DNA from: Muribaculaceae bacterium
GTDB taxonomy: Bacteria; Bacteroidota; Bacteroidia; Bacteroidales; Muribaculaceae
Length of the DNA stretch: 64,000 nt
Assembly (NCBI GenBank): GCA_017505535.1
Contig: JAFVPD010000030.1
Coordinates: 1-64,000, forward strand
Direction of reading: 5' to 3'
Every line of letters begins with the position of its first letter. Within the stretch, counting starts at the first letter, position 1. A model generated the notes under the pieces. It saw only the letters and a program-made list of their open reading frames with translations. It made no database searches and was not told the DNA's origin. Positions 18,955 through 28,633 of the stretch are shown here, piece by piece. The translations under genes and the position numbers were made by a program.

Positions 18955-20535
18955 GTGGCAAATCTATCTGAAGAAATAAGTCGTCGTCGCACGTTTGCGA
19001 TTATTAGTCACCCAGATGCGGGAAAGACTACCCTTACCGAGAAGTTGTTGTTGTTTGGTGGCGCAATTCATATTGCGGGTGCTGTAAAGTCTAATAAAAT
19101 CAAAAAAACAGCAACATCTGACTGGATGGAAATTGAAAAGCAACGTGGTATATCGGTTGCAACCTCAGTGATGGGTTTTAATTATGGAGATTATAAGATA
19201 AACATCTTGGATACTCCTGGTCACCAAGATTTTGCTGAAGATACCTATCGCACTTTGACAGCTGTTGATAGCGTTATTATAGTGGTCGATGTGGCGAAAG
19301 GTGTTGAGCAACAGACGCGTAAATTGATGGAGGTGTGTCGCATGCGTAATACTCCGGTTATAATTTTTGTCAATAAGTTGGACCGAGAAGGTCGTGACCC
19401 TTTTGAAATTCTTGATGAACTTGAAGCCGAACTTAAAATATCAGTACGCCCTCTCAGTTGGCCTATAAATATAGGAGCTAAGTTTAAAGGTGTTTATAAT
19501 ATATATGAACAATCTCTAGACTTATTTACTCCAAATAAGCAAAAAGTATCAGAAAGAGTAGAAATAGAAGATATCAACGATTTGCGCATTGATGAAAATG
19601 TTGGCGAGCGTGATGCTAACAAATTGCGCGAAGATTTGGAACTAATTGAAGGGGTATATCCCGAGTTCAGCGTTGAGGAATATCTTAAAGGGAAAAACGC
19701 TCCAGTATTCTTTGGCTCAGCACTTAACACATTTGGCGTTAAAGAATTGCTTGATTGTTTTGTGAAAATTGCACCCTCCCCTCGCCCAATTGTAGCAGAA
19801 GAGCGTCAAATCTCTCCTGAGGAGGAGTCTTTTTCAGGTTTTGTGTTTAAAATACATGCTAATATGGATCCAAACCATAGAAGTTGTATTGCATTTGTGA
19901 AAATATGTTCAGGTAAATTTGAACGTAATGCAAATTATAAGCACATTCGTACGGGCAAAATGATGAAGTTTGCAGCACCAACAGCATTCATGGCTCAGAA
20001 GAAGAATATTGTAGATGAGGCTTATCCTGGAGATATCGTTGGTATCCCCGACACTGGAAACTTTAAGATTGGTGATACATTAACCTCTGGTGAACAATTG
20101 CATTTTAAGGGGTTGCCAAGCTTCTCTCCCGAGATGTTTAAATATATTGAGAATACCGACCCAATGAAGTCTAAACAGTTGGAAAAAGGAGTACAACAAC
20201 TCATGGATGAGGGCGTAGCTCAATTATTTGTTAATCAATTTAATGGCCGAAAAATTATTGGAACAGTAGGTCAATTGCAATTTGAGGTTATACAATATCG
20301 TTTGTTAAACGAATATGGTGCCCAATGTAGATGGGAACCAATTTCTCTTTATAAAGCCTGTTGGATTGAAAGTGACGATGCCGATGCCTTAGCGGCATTT
20401 AAGAAAAGGAAGCATCAATTTATGGCTGTAGATCGCGAGGGTCGTGATGTGTTCCTTGCCGATTCAAATTATGTATTACAGATGGCTCAAAGTGATTTCC
20501 CCAAAATAAGATTCCATTTTACTAGCGAATTCTGA
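18955..20535 (+). CDS. prfC: Peptide chain release factor 3
   Basis: A translational GTPase that recycles RF1/RF2. The G-domain motifs are HPDAGKTT (19-26), DTPGHQDF and [10 protein letters not shown]. The 526 residues and the closing [19 protein letters not shown] are typical. The start codon is GTG at 18955, chosen because [20 protein letters not shown] aligns with the family N-terminus. The gene ends at a hairpin shared with the convergent efflux operon. Confidence 0.95.
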   Translation: MANLSEEISRRRTFAIISHPDAGKTTLTEKLLLFGGAIHIAGAVKSNKIKKTATSDWMEIEKQRGISVATSVMGFNYGDYKINILDTPGHQDFAEDTYRTLTAVDSVIIVVDVAKGVEQQTRKLMEVCRMRNTPVIIFVNKLDREGRDPFEILDELEAELKISVRPLSWPINIGAKFKGVYNIYEQSLDLFTPNKQKVSERVEIEDINDLRIDENVGERDANKLREDLELIEGVYPEFSVEEYLKGKNAPVFFGSALNTFGVKELLDCFVKIAPSPRPIVAEERQISPEEESFSGFVFKIHANMDPNHRSCIAFVKICSGKFERNANYKHIRTGKMMKFAAPTAFMAQKKNIVDEAYPGDIVGIPDTGNFKIGDTLTSGEQLHFKGLPSFSPEMFKYIENTDPMKSKQLEKGVQQLMDEGVAQLFVNQFNGRKIIGTVGQLQFEVIQYRLLNEYGAQCRWEPISLYKACWIESDDADALAAFKKRKHQFMAVDREGRDVFLADSNYVLQMAQSDFPKIRFHFTSEF

Positions 20536-20557
20536 TATTGAAAAGGATATATAAACG

Positions 20558-20592
20558 AAAACGGACTGTATCACATGCACAGTCCGTTTTTC
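20558..20592. terminator. Bidirectional terminator between prfC and the efflux operon
   Basis: A 12-pair stem, AAAACGGACTGT (20558-20569) with ACAGTCCGTTTT (20579-20590). It is flanked by A on one side and T on the other, so it can serve both converging units. Confidence 0.85.
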
Positions 20593-22196
20593 TATGTAGT
20601 TGGGTCTTGAGAAGTAGTATTATTAAGCCAACGTCTCACCGACATCAACCGAGGTAGCATTCGCGTTATGCTGGTTTTAAAATTAGTAGCTAACACAATG
20701 ACCATGAAAATAATAGCAATTAAAATTAAATAGCCATAACATTCTTTGATTGAGATCATAAGACTTTGAGTCGATATTATATTCATTTGGTCGGCCCAAT
20801 TGTGAACGTTCGCTATAGTTGCTTGTCCGTCAATGTTGCTACTTGATAGCATGAAATTTTTGGCCATAGACCAATTAAATAATCTGTGGACAATAGCAGC
20901 TCCTATTGCAGTACCAAGCCCTGCGCGAATAAATCCTATTATGGAAATAGTCATAAAGAAATGTAAGAATGGGATTGCTTGAGACAGATAATATGTGGCA
21001 ATTGTTTCCATCATTACTTCGGCCATGCCAAATGCAAATAATGGCAAATACATTGCCTCTTTATTCGTGTCATAACCGATGAGAAAGTACATTGATATTT
21101 CGTAGTATGCTATTAGAGCAAATGCCATAAAAATGTATTTTTTTACCGACCATTTCCATTTTACGATAGAATAGAATGCTAATAGAGCTCCGAAGATCAC
21201 TCCAAGTAATTCCGGATAATTGAGTGATATTGCATTGAGGGAGTCAAATTGAAGCACTGAGTTTACATATATTGGTTGCAACGAATGAGCTGCGGCTTGT
21301 AGAACCGACAATCCTAATAAAATAATCATCAGACTTATTACCCTGGGATAGGTAAATGCTTTGAGTGCTATATAAGGATTTTCTTTAAACTTAGACTCGG
21401 CTAAGCATGTAATCAATAAGATAATGAAAATCAATGTCGCTATCCAAATTGTTTGATTCTCCCACCAGTCGTAATGCTCACCAAATGTAAAAATCCATGT
21501 CCCTACAATCAATAGAGCACTCCATAGGGCGAATCCAAAGAAATCAACTCCGTTGAGTGGTAAATATGGGCCTGACCGATGGTCTTTTTTCATAAAGAAA
21601 AAAGCAATAGTCATGTGAATGATTAGAAGAACAATTAACAGAAGATTCATTACTCTCCAATTTGTAAAATATGCAATGTAGGCGGTGCACATTCCGGATA
21701 ATTGTATTGCTCCACACACAAGGATATATACAACAGGAAAGAATACGCCAAAATTACGGGTTGGAGTTATACATAACTGAATAGAGCTCATGCAACCAAA
21801 CATTCCGGCCATTTTGAGTATTCCGGCGAAGAAACACACAATCCATATTACCCATGGAATTTCAACATACATGGTCACGATGTTGCACAATATGAGACCA
21901 ATGCCGGTTATGAAGAATAATTGTCGGGTGAAAAACCTAAATTTTATTCTAAATAACATAGGGAATATGATGGTTAAACCAATCAGAGTGCAATATCCCG
22001 CCATTGTAACATCTTCACTTAGAAATGCAAGATCTCCAACCATTTGAGTCATTGACGCCAAGTATACGCCTCCGACAAGTTGATATATCAATGCAAAAAA
22101 GATGAAGAGCCAAAACCTTACGCGATGAGGAACCCATTCGCGATACATTAGCATTTGCCGAATCATATTGACCGGCGGCATTTTATGGAAAGCCAT
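20592..22196 (-). CDS. MFS efflux transporter, DHA2-like (EmrB-type)
   Basis: A 534-residue membrane protein with about 14 predicted helices, the size and topology of DHA2 drug:H+ antiporters such as EmrB. It begins MAFHKMPPVNMIRQMLMYRE with a short cytoplasmic lead. It directly follows, by shared base, a HlyD-type adaptor and is the last gene of an OMF-adaptor-MFS tripartite operon. Sequence identity to classical EmrB motifs is low, which is usual for Bacteroidota members. Substrates are unknown and could be drugs, fatty acids or bile-related compounds. Confidence 0.8.
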   Translation of the reverse strand: MAFHKMPPVNMIRQMLMYREWVPHRVRFWLFIFFALIYQLVGGVYLASMTQMVGDLAFLSEDVTMAGYCTLIGLTIIFPMLFRIKFRFFTRQLFFITGIGLILCNIVTMYVEIPWVIWIVCFFAGILKMAGMFGCMSSIQLCITPTRNFGVFFPVVYILVCGAIQLSGMCTAYIAYFTNWRVMNLLLIVLLIIHMTIAFFFMKKDHRSGPYLPLNGVDFFGFALWSALLIVGTWIFTFGEHYDWWENQTIWIATLIFIILLITCLAESKFKENPYIALKAFTYPRVISLMIILLGLSVLQAAAHSLQPIYVNSVLQFDSLNAISLNYPELLGVIFGALLAFYSIVKWKWSVKKYIFMAFALIAYYEISMYFLIGYDTNKEAMYLPLFAFGMAEVMMETIATYYLSQAIPFLHFFMTISIIGFIRAGLGTAIGAAIVHRLFNWSMAKNFMLSSSNIDGQATIANVHNWADQMNIISTQSLMISIKECYGYLILIAIIFMVIVLATNFKTSITRMLPRLMSVRRWLNNTTSQDPTT

Positions 22197-23236
22197 TAGT
22201 CTTCGATAACTTCACATTCAACATTCAGTCCGGCTCTCAGTCGAGCCATGTCCTCGGGTTTATTGTCTTCACTAAAAGAGATTTTTATAGGGATGCGTTG
22301 TTCTACTTTTACAAAGTTCCCGGTGGCATTGTCTTGAGGAATAATTGAGTATTGAGCTCCGGTTGCTTGAGAGATTGACTCAATAATGCCCTTAAATGTT
22401 ACTCCTGGGATTGCGTCAACTTCAATGTTTACACGTTGACCTATTGCCATTTTACTCGTTTGGGTTTCTTTATAATTGGCAATTACCCAAACATCATTAC
22501 TGTCCACAATTGATAGCAGTGTTTGTCCCGGTTGTACCAATTGGCCCTCTTGAATAGATTTGCGTGAGGTGTAACCATCGCATGGAGCAGTAATAATTGT
22601 ATATGATAAATTTAGCTCAGCTAAGTCAATAGCAGCTTTGGCCAATTCGATGCCGGCTTCATTTTGCCCCAATCGATGACTTTGTTCTTGTCCAATGAGA
22701 GTGGTTGATTGGCGTTGGCGACTGAGCATTTCATATTTAGCCTTCAACGAAAGATACTTGGTTTCAATAGTCTCAAATTGCTGACGAGTAACGGCCTCAT
22801 CATTTAGCAATTGTTGGTATCGCTCATAATCTTTTTGTGCGTTGTTTAATAATGCTTCAACTTCTTTGATCGCAGCATCTGATACAGTCAAGTTGTTCTG
22901 AGTTGTGGATATGGCTGTTGACATGGCGCTTTTCCCCGAAATGGCATTTTGTAAGTCGGCATGAGCTTGAGCCACTCTGAGGCGAAACTCTGAGTCTTCA
23001 ATTATTACGAGTGTATCACCTTTACTCACTTTGGTGTATTCATCAAAGCGAATCTCTTTGATGAATCCGGGAATTCGACTATTCACTGGAACTATATGTT
23101 GTTTTATTTGGGCATTATCGGTAAAAGTATTTATGTTGAATTTTATAAACTGAGATATAACCCACCATAATCCCAAAATAATTAGAATGATAACTCCTAC
23201 GTTTTGTAGTAAACGTCTGTTTTTTTGATTAATCAT
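22196..23236 (-). CDS. HlyD/EmrA-family membrane fusion protein
   Basis: A 346-residue periplasmic adaptor: one N-terminal membrane helix (VGVIILIILGLWWVISQF, about residues 14-31), a biotinyl-lipoyl-like half (VPVNSRIPGFIKEIRFDEYTKVSKGDTLV), a coiled-coil hairpin (about 80-190), the second lipoyl half (ITAPCDGYTSRKSIQEGQLVQPGQ) and a beta-barrel. It links the MFS pump to the TolC-like channel. Its start overlaps the tolC-like gene by four bases and its end overlaps the MFS gene by one base. Confidence 0.9.
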   Translation of the reverse strand: MINQKNRRLLQNVGVIILIILGLWWVISQFIKFNINTFTDNAQIKQHIVPVNSRIPGFIKEIRFDEYTKVSKGDTLVIIEDSEFRLRVAQAHADLQNAISGKSAMSTAISTTQNNLTVSDAAIKEVEALLNNAQKDYERYQQLLNDEAVTRQQFETIETKYLSLKAKYEMLSRQRQSTTLIGQEQSHRLGQNEAGIELAKAAIDLAELNLSYTIITAPCDGYTSRKSIQEGQLVQPGQTLLSIVDSNDVWVIANYKETQTSKMAIGQRVNIEVDAIPGVTFKGIIESISQATGAQYSIIPQDNATGNFVKVEQRIPIKISFSEDNKPEDMARLRAGLNVECEVIED

Positions 23237-24552
23237 AATGTTGAAGAAATGAATTTAAGTTGATAGTAATAATATATAGTGTTGATTTTAGCATTAATTA
23301 GTCGAGTTTCTGCATCTAATTTTGCAGTAGAAGCATCTAACATATCAGTTAATAATGCCAATTGATTGTTGAATCGTTTGTCAACAATGCGATAATTTTC
23401 AGTCGCAAGTTCCACATTTTTCAACTGCGTAGATAGTTGTTGATGGGCTTGTGTATAAAGAATATAGGCTTGCTCGATTTCTCTATTTAGATCTTCCGAT
23501 GTGGCAGAGAGATGCTCTGAAAGTCGTGTTAACTCTAATTTGTTTCGTAATGTTTTCTTGTTTGTTTTAAACAAAGATGAGATATTATAAGATACATTTA
23601 TGCCTACCCACCAATAATTGATGTTTTTATCAATAGGAGGGATTTCATAGGTTATGGGGCCTTCAAGTGTATTGCCCGCAACAATCCCAACGTGTGGGAG
23701 ATATTCAGAACGGGTTATTTTGTCGCTTTGTTTTAAGATATCCTGTTGAGTGTGAATTGTTTTAAGCCTTAACGAATTGTTTTGTGATAGGTTTTTCCAA
23801 TATTCAACTCCGTCAATGGGGAGAAGTTGATTAATTATTGTAGAGTCAGGAATAATTTCTATTGATGGGTTAAGGGATAGATGAGAACAAATGTTGTAGT
23901 TGAGTACTTTGATGTTGTTATCAATTGTTGTGCGATCAAATTTTAAAGTAGATAGTCTTAGTTCATAGCGTGTTATGTCGTTTTTTAAAACAATGCCTTG
24001 CTCATTACTTGAGTGCATGTTTTGTATCAATTTTTCAGTGAGTATAATATTCTCATCATACACTTTTAGCAAATTGCGACATTTAAATAGGTTTAGATAA
24101 CACGAGATAACAGCTATTTTCATGTTATCGCGAGTGTTATCAATAGCTATGTCAGCCATTTGTGATTGGCTTTTGGCTAAGTTAATGTTTCCGGTAATTG
24201 CTCCGCCGGAGTAAATGGGTTGATAAAGATTTACCATAACAGAATTTCCGAAATGGGGAGTTTGGGCACTCATTGAATTGGTGAAATCTCGGTCCATAAT
24301 CGTTGCGTTGCCATTGTAGCTAACCGTTGCAGAGACGTTTAAGTCTGGTAATCTGTTTGATTGTGCCACATTGTAATCTTGTTGAGCTACATTGCGCGCA
24401 GTCTTGGCTGTTTTTAATTCTTTGTTGTTGGTCTCAATCAAATCATACAAATTATCAATTGAGAGATACATCTTTTGCGATTCTTGCGCATAGATGTTGA
24501 TTCTCATAAGCAATAGCACACCTATTGCCATGAGTAAACGAAGTTTACACAT
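23233..24552 (-). CDS. TolC-family outer membrane efflux protein
   Basis: 439 residues with a signal peptide (MCKLRLLMAIGVLLLMRINIYA) and two TolC-type repeats. YDLIETNNKELKTAKTARNV and the later LNREIEQAYILYTQAHQQL are the helical repeats, with NLYQPIYSGGAITGNI as the strand and hairpin region. It supplies the outer-membrane channel for the tripartite pump, and is first in the operon behind a long leader. No cysteine for lipidation is seen after the signal peptide. Confidence 0.9.
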   Translation of the reverse strand: MCKLRLLMAIGVLLLMRINIYAQESQKMYLSIDNLYDLIETNNKELKTAKTARNVAQQDYNVAQSNRLPDLNVSATVSYNGNATIMDRDFTNSMSAQTPHFGNSVMVNLYQPIYSGGAITGNINLAKSQSQMADIAIDNTRDNMKIAVISCYLNLFKCRNLLKVYDENIILTEKLIQNMHSSNEQGIVLKNDITRYELRLSTLKFDRTTIDNNIKVLNYNICSHLSLNPSIEIIPDSTIINQLLPIDGVEYWKNLSQNNSLRLKTIHTQQDILKQSDKITRSEYLPHVGIVAGNTLEGPITYEIPPIDKNINYWWVGINVSYNISSLFKTNKKTLRNKLELTRLSEHLSATSEDLNREIEQAYILYTQAHQQLSTQLKNVELATENYRIVDKRFNNQLALLTDMLDASTAKLDAETRLINAKINTIYYYYQLKFISSTL

Positions 24553-24978
24553 AGAGTTATAGTTTAAATGAAATAAAATTGGTAATCTAAAAAGATGAAA
24601 AAATAAAATTAGGGTCTAAATTGAGTTAGACCTCCCCCACTTATGAAATAGGTGAATTTTATTGTTTTTATAGATTGTAATGTATCGGAAAACTAAAAAA
24701 TCGTGCGTCATATATAGCGGAACTTTATGCCCCGTTTCGGAGTGCAAAGGTACAAAAATTTTTCAAATTCAACAATTCCAATCGACCGCGATAAGAAGTG
24801 TAATAAGACGAAAAGCTACGATATAAATGCTATTAAAACAGTTTAAGAGTAATTGAGAAATATTTTTAGGGAAATTGGAATATTTTTGATTAAAATTGAT
24901 GGTGAATGCTATGTTTCTACGTAGTTTTATGTTAACTTTGTAGGATATTTAGAAAAAACAATAATTCAAAGATATAAA
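24553..24978. other. Divergent intergenic region with two promoters and a leader hairpin
   Basis: 426 bases between the efflux operon (minus) and thrA (plus). It holds the minus-strand promoter at 24745-24775, a minus-strand hairpin at 24613-24632 inside the efflux leader, and a plus-strand TAACTTTG (24933-24940) ahead of thrA. I see no open frame or regulator gene. Confidence 0.6.
24745..24775 (-). promoter_or_regulatory. Promoter of the efflux operon
   Basis: Minus strand: TTG (24775-24773) and TACCTTTG (24752-24745), spaced 20 bases. The predicted start near 24737 leaves an untranslated leader of about 185 bases before the tolC-like gene. Confidence 0.6.
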
Positions 24979-27414
24979 ATGAAAGTCTTAAAATTTGGCG
25001 GCACATCAGTAGGAACAGTGGAGAGTCTCAGCCACGTAAAGATGATTGTAGAATCGTGTACAGAGCCGGTTATTGTTGTAGTATCAGCATTAGGTGGTAT
25101 TACTGACAAGTTGATTAACACTGCGCAATTGGCGGCTAAAGGAGATGTTAGCTATTTAGAATTATATGCCCATATTGTGGAACGTCATAATAGCGTTATT
25201 GATGGTATTGTTCCCAAAGAAAAGCAACTTGATGTAAAATCAATTGTAAATCCGTTACTTGAAGAATTAGGTAATATTTATAGGGGCGTAAGTTTGATTA
25301 AAGACCTTTCGGAACGTACGTTGGACATAATTGTCAGCTATGGCGAACGACTATCATCTGTAATTATAAGTCGCATTATAGATAAAGCCCAACATTATGA
25401 TTCTCGTAATTTTATTAAAACCGAGAAACAATTTGGGAAACATATTCTTGATAATGAAGAAACACAAAGATTAATCCATACTACATTTGATAACAATAAT
25501 TTTGAGGTAGCGATTGTGCCCGGATTTATCTCTTCAAATGCCAATGGCGACATAACTAATTTGGGTCGCGGAGGTAGTGACTATACTGCAGCAATACTTG
25601 CAGCAACACTTGATGCGTCTATCCTTGAAATTTGGACAGATGTTGATGGATTTATGACTGCTGATCCACGAGTGATTAATAACACCTACGTTATAGATCA
25701 TCTATCGTTTATTGAAGCAATGGAATTATGTAACTTTGGTGCCAAGGTTATATATCCTCCTACAATCTACCCTGTTTTCCATAAGAATATTCCCATCAGA
25801 ATTAAAAATACCTTTAATCACACAGCTCCGGGAACATTAATTTCTGAGCAACGACCAAGCGCAGAAGGTAAAGCTATTAAAGGTATTTCTTCAATTAATG
25901 ATACTTGCTTAATTACAGTTTCAGGTCTTGGTATGGTTGGAATTGTAGGGATTAATGCTCGCATTTTTAATGCATTGGCTAAGAACGGAGTAAGTGTATT
26001 CCTAGTATCTCAAGCGTCAAGTGAAAACAATACCTCATTTGCGGTGAAAAATGCTGATGCAGATCTTGCGGTACAGGTGCTTCAAGAAGAATTTGCCGCT
26101 GAATTGTTGAGTGGCGAATTGAGTGAAATTACCCCTGAACGTAATTTGGCAACTGTGGCAATTGTTGGAGAGAACATGAAGCACACGACAGGTATTGCTG
26201 GAAAGCTATTTAATACGTTAGGACGTAATGGCATTAGTATTATAGCTTGCTCTCAAGGAGCTTCAGAAACAAATATCTCGTTTGTTATAGATCTCAAAAA
26301 CTTGAGAAAAGCACTAAATGTAATTCATGATTCGTTCTTCTTGTCAGAAACTCAAGTTTTAAATCTATTTATTGTAGGAGTCGGAACGGTTGGACGTCAT
26401 CTCTTGCAACAGATTAGAGGCCAACAAGATAAATTGCTAAAAAATAAAGCTTTGTCATTAAAGGTAGTTGGTATATCCAATTCTAAAAAATGTATTTTCA
26501 ATCGAGAAGGAATTGATATAGATAATTATCAACAATTGTTGGCCGAAGCAGAAATTGATGCGACCCCACAACGCATAAAAGAAGAGGTTATAAATATGAA
26601 TATATTTAACTCTGTCTTTGTCGATTGTACTGCAAGCCCTGATATTGCAGCATTATATGATGATTTATTGTCACACAATATAAATGTTGTTGCGGCAAAT
26701 AAGATTGCAGCGTCTTCGGAATATTCAAATTATGCAAAACTAAAACGCATCGCACGCAAGAAAGATGTTAAGTTCTTATTTGAAACAAATGTTGGTGCCG
26801 GATTGCCTATTATAAATACAATTAATAACCTGATAAATTCAGGAGATAAGATTTTGAAAATAGAGGCAGTCCTTTCAGGAACTCTAAATTATATATTCAA
26901 CGTTCTCAGCAAAGAAACGCCTTTGAGTAAAGCAATCGTTTTAGCACGTGAGGCTGGTTATAGTGAGCCTGATCCGCGCATTGATTTAAGTGGAAAAGAT
27001 GTTGTGAGAAAGCTCGTGATTTTAGCTCGTGAGGCAGGATATAAAGTTGAGCAAGATGATGTCGAACGAAATTTGTTTGTCCCCGAAAAATATTTTGAAG
27101 GAACAGTTGACGACTTCTTGAAAAATATTTCAGACTTAGATGCTGAATTTGAGCAAAAGCGCATTGACGCAGCTCTTCATGATGAACATTTCAGATTTGT
27201 TGCTCGTTTGGAAAATGGTAAAGTCGAAGTTGGATTGCAGACCGTTAATTCAACACATCCATTCTATTCTCTTGAAGGTAGTAATAACGTGATTTTATTA
27301 ACGACGGATCGTTATAACGAATACCCGATGGTTATTAAAGGTTATGGTGCAGGAGCTGATGTAACCGCAGCGGGGGTTTTTGCAGATATAATTAGTATTG
27401 CAAACATCAGATAA
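24979..27414 (+). CDS. thrA: Bifunctional aspartate kinase / homoserine dehydrogenase I
   Basis: 811 residues. The N-terminal aspartokinase (KFGGTSVG at residues 4-11; LGRGGSDYTAA near 195) is followed by paired ACT domains (about 310-460) and the homoserine dehydrogenase (VGVGTVGRHLLQQI near 470; AANKIAASSEYSNY; SGTLNYIFNVL; REAGYSEPDPRIDLSGKDV). It catalyses the first and third steps from aspartate to threonine. The ACT domains suggest feedback control by threonine. It heads a three-gene threonine operon and is followed by the mutase-type gene after four bases. Confidence 0.97.
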   Translation: MKVLKFGGTSVGTVESLSHVKMIVESCTEPVIVVVSALGGITDKLINTAQLAAKGDVSYLELYAHIVERHNSVIDGIVPKEKQLDVKSIVNPLLEELGNIYRGVSLIKDLSERTLDIIVSYGERLSSVIISRIIDKAQHYDSRNFIKTEKQFGKHILDNEETQRLIHTTFDNNNFEVAIVPGFISSNANGDITNLGRGGSDYTAAILAATLDASILEIWTDVDGFMTADPRVINNTYVIDHLSFIEAMELCNFGAKVIYPPTIYPVFHKNIPIRIKNTFNHTAPGTLISEQRPSAEGKAIKGISSINDTCLITVSGLGMVGIVGINARIFNALAKNGVSVFLVSQASSENNTSFAVKNADADLAVQVLQEEFAAELLSGELSEITPERNLATVAIVGENMKHTTGIAGKLFNTLGRNGISIIACSQGASETNISFVIDLKNLRKALNVIHDSFFLSETQVLNLFIVGVGTVGRHLLQQIRGQQDKLLKNKALSLKVVGISNSKKCIFNREGIDIDNYQQLLAEAEIDATPQRIKEEVINMNIFNSVFVDCTASPDIAALYDDLLSHNINVVAANKIAASSEYSNYAKLKRIARKKDVKFLFETNVGAGLPIINTINNLINSGDKILKIEAVLSGTLNYIFNVLSKETPLSKAIVLAREAGYSEPDPRIDLSGKDVVRKLVILAREAGYKVEQDDVERNLFVPEKYFEGTVDDFLKNISDLDAEFEQKRIDAALHDEHFRFVARLENGKVEVGLQTVNSTHPFYSLEGSNNVILLTTDRYNEYPMVIKGYGAGADVTAAGVFADIISIANIR

Positions 27415-27418
27415 TTCT

Positions 27419-28624
27419 ATGAAGTATATTATAGTTTTAGGCGATGGTATGGCCGATGAGCCAATCTTGGAGTTGGGAAATCGCACTCCCCTACAAGTCG
27501 CAAATACTCCAGCAATGGATTATTTGGCAAAGCATGGAAAAGTAGGAATGTTACATACCGTTCCTACTGGCTTTCATCCAGGGAGTGAAATAGCCAATCT
27601 GTCTGTTCTCGGATATGATGTTGCAGAAGTGTTTGAAGGACGAGGGTCTTTGGAAGCAGCAAGCATGGGAATCTCAATTGCTCCCGATGAAATGGCTATG
27701 CGTTGTAATCTCATTTGTGTTGAAGATGAAAAAATTAAAAATCATTCGGCAGGACATATTTCAACCGAGGAGTCAGTAGAGTTGATTAATTATCTACAAA
27801 AAGAATTGGGCGATAATAGAGTTTCGTTTTATCCAGGCGTGTCATATCGTCATCTGCTGAAGATAAAGAATGCCGATAAACATTTGGAATGTACCCCTCC
27901 TCATGATGTCCCCGGTGCATATTTTTTAGACAAAATGGTTCTACCTCAAACAGATTCAGCCGAGGAGACTGCCGACCTCATAAATTCCTTGATATTACAA
28001 TCACAAGAATTATTATCCCAACACCCTATTAACTTAAAACGTGTAGCCGAAGGTAAAGACCCTGCTAATAGTATTTGGCCATGGTCTCCGGGTTATAAGC
28101 CGTCAATGAAGACAATGCAAGAGGTGTATGGTATTAAGTCTGGTGTAGTTATATCTGCAGTTGATTTGATAAGAGGCATTGGTACTTATGCCGGATTAAC
28201 TTCAATATTAGTTGATGGCGCAACAGGGTTATACGATACTAATTATGAGGGTAAGGCGCAAGCTGCAATTGATGCATTAAAGGATAACGATTTTGTATTC
28301 CTACATGTAGAAGCAAGTGATGAGGCCGGCCATGAAGGAGATTACAAATTGAAGGTTAAAACTATTGAATATTTAGACCAACGTATATTGGCCCCAATTA
28401 TTGCTGCAACAGAACAATTTGATGAGCCTGTTGCTATTGCAGTTCTCCCCGACCATCCTACCCCGTGCGCTATTCGTACACATACCGCAAATCCGGTGCC
28501 ATTTTTGATTTATAAACCAGGAGGAGATGCTGACAACGTCAATGTTTATGATGAAGATTCGGCAAAGAATGGTTCGTATGGGTTATTATCTAAAGACCAA
28601 TTTATTAAAGAATTATTTAAATAA
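27419..28624 (+). CDS. ApgM-type phosphoglycerate mutase homologue, probable homoserine kinase of the thr operon
   Basis: 401 residues of the alkaline-phosphatase-fold, archaeal-type 2,3-bisphosphoglycerate-independent mutase family: KYIIVLGDGMADEP at the start, HPGSEIANLSVLGYD with the nucleophile serine, HVEASDEAGHEGD and LPDHPTPCAIRTHT metal ligands. I chose the ATG at 27419, four bases after thrA, where the family N-terminus begins. Between thrA and thrC it occupies the place of thrB, and no GHMP homoserine kinase is present. This subfamily has been proposed as a replacement homoserine kinase in such operons. The function here is inference from context. Confidence 0.85.
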   Translation: MKYIIVLGDGMADEPILELGNRTPLQVANTPAMDYLAKHGKVGMLHTVPTGFHPGSEIANLSVLGYDVAEVFEGRGSLEAASMGISIAPDEMAMRCNLICVEDEKIKNHSAGHISTEESVELINYLQKELGDNRVSFYPGVSYRHLLKIKNADKHLECTPPHDVPGAYFLDKMVLPQTDSAEETADLINSLILQSQELLSQHPINLKRVAEGKDPANSIWPWSPGYKPSMKTMQEVYGIKSGVVISAVDLIRGIGTYAGLTSILVDGATGLYDTNYEGKAQAAIDALKDNDFVFLHVEASDEAGHEGDYKLKVKTIEYLDQRILAPIIAATEQFDEPVAIAVLPDHPTPCAIRTHTANPVPFLIYKPGGDADNVNVYDEDSAKNGSYGLLSKDQFIKELFK

Positions 28625-28633
28625 AATATAGAT

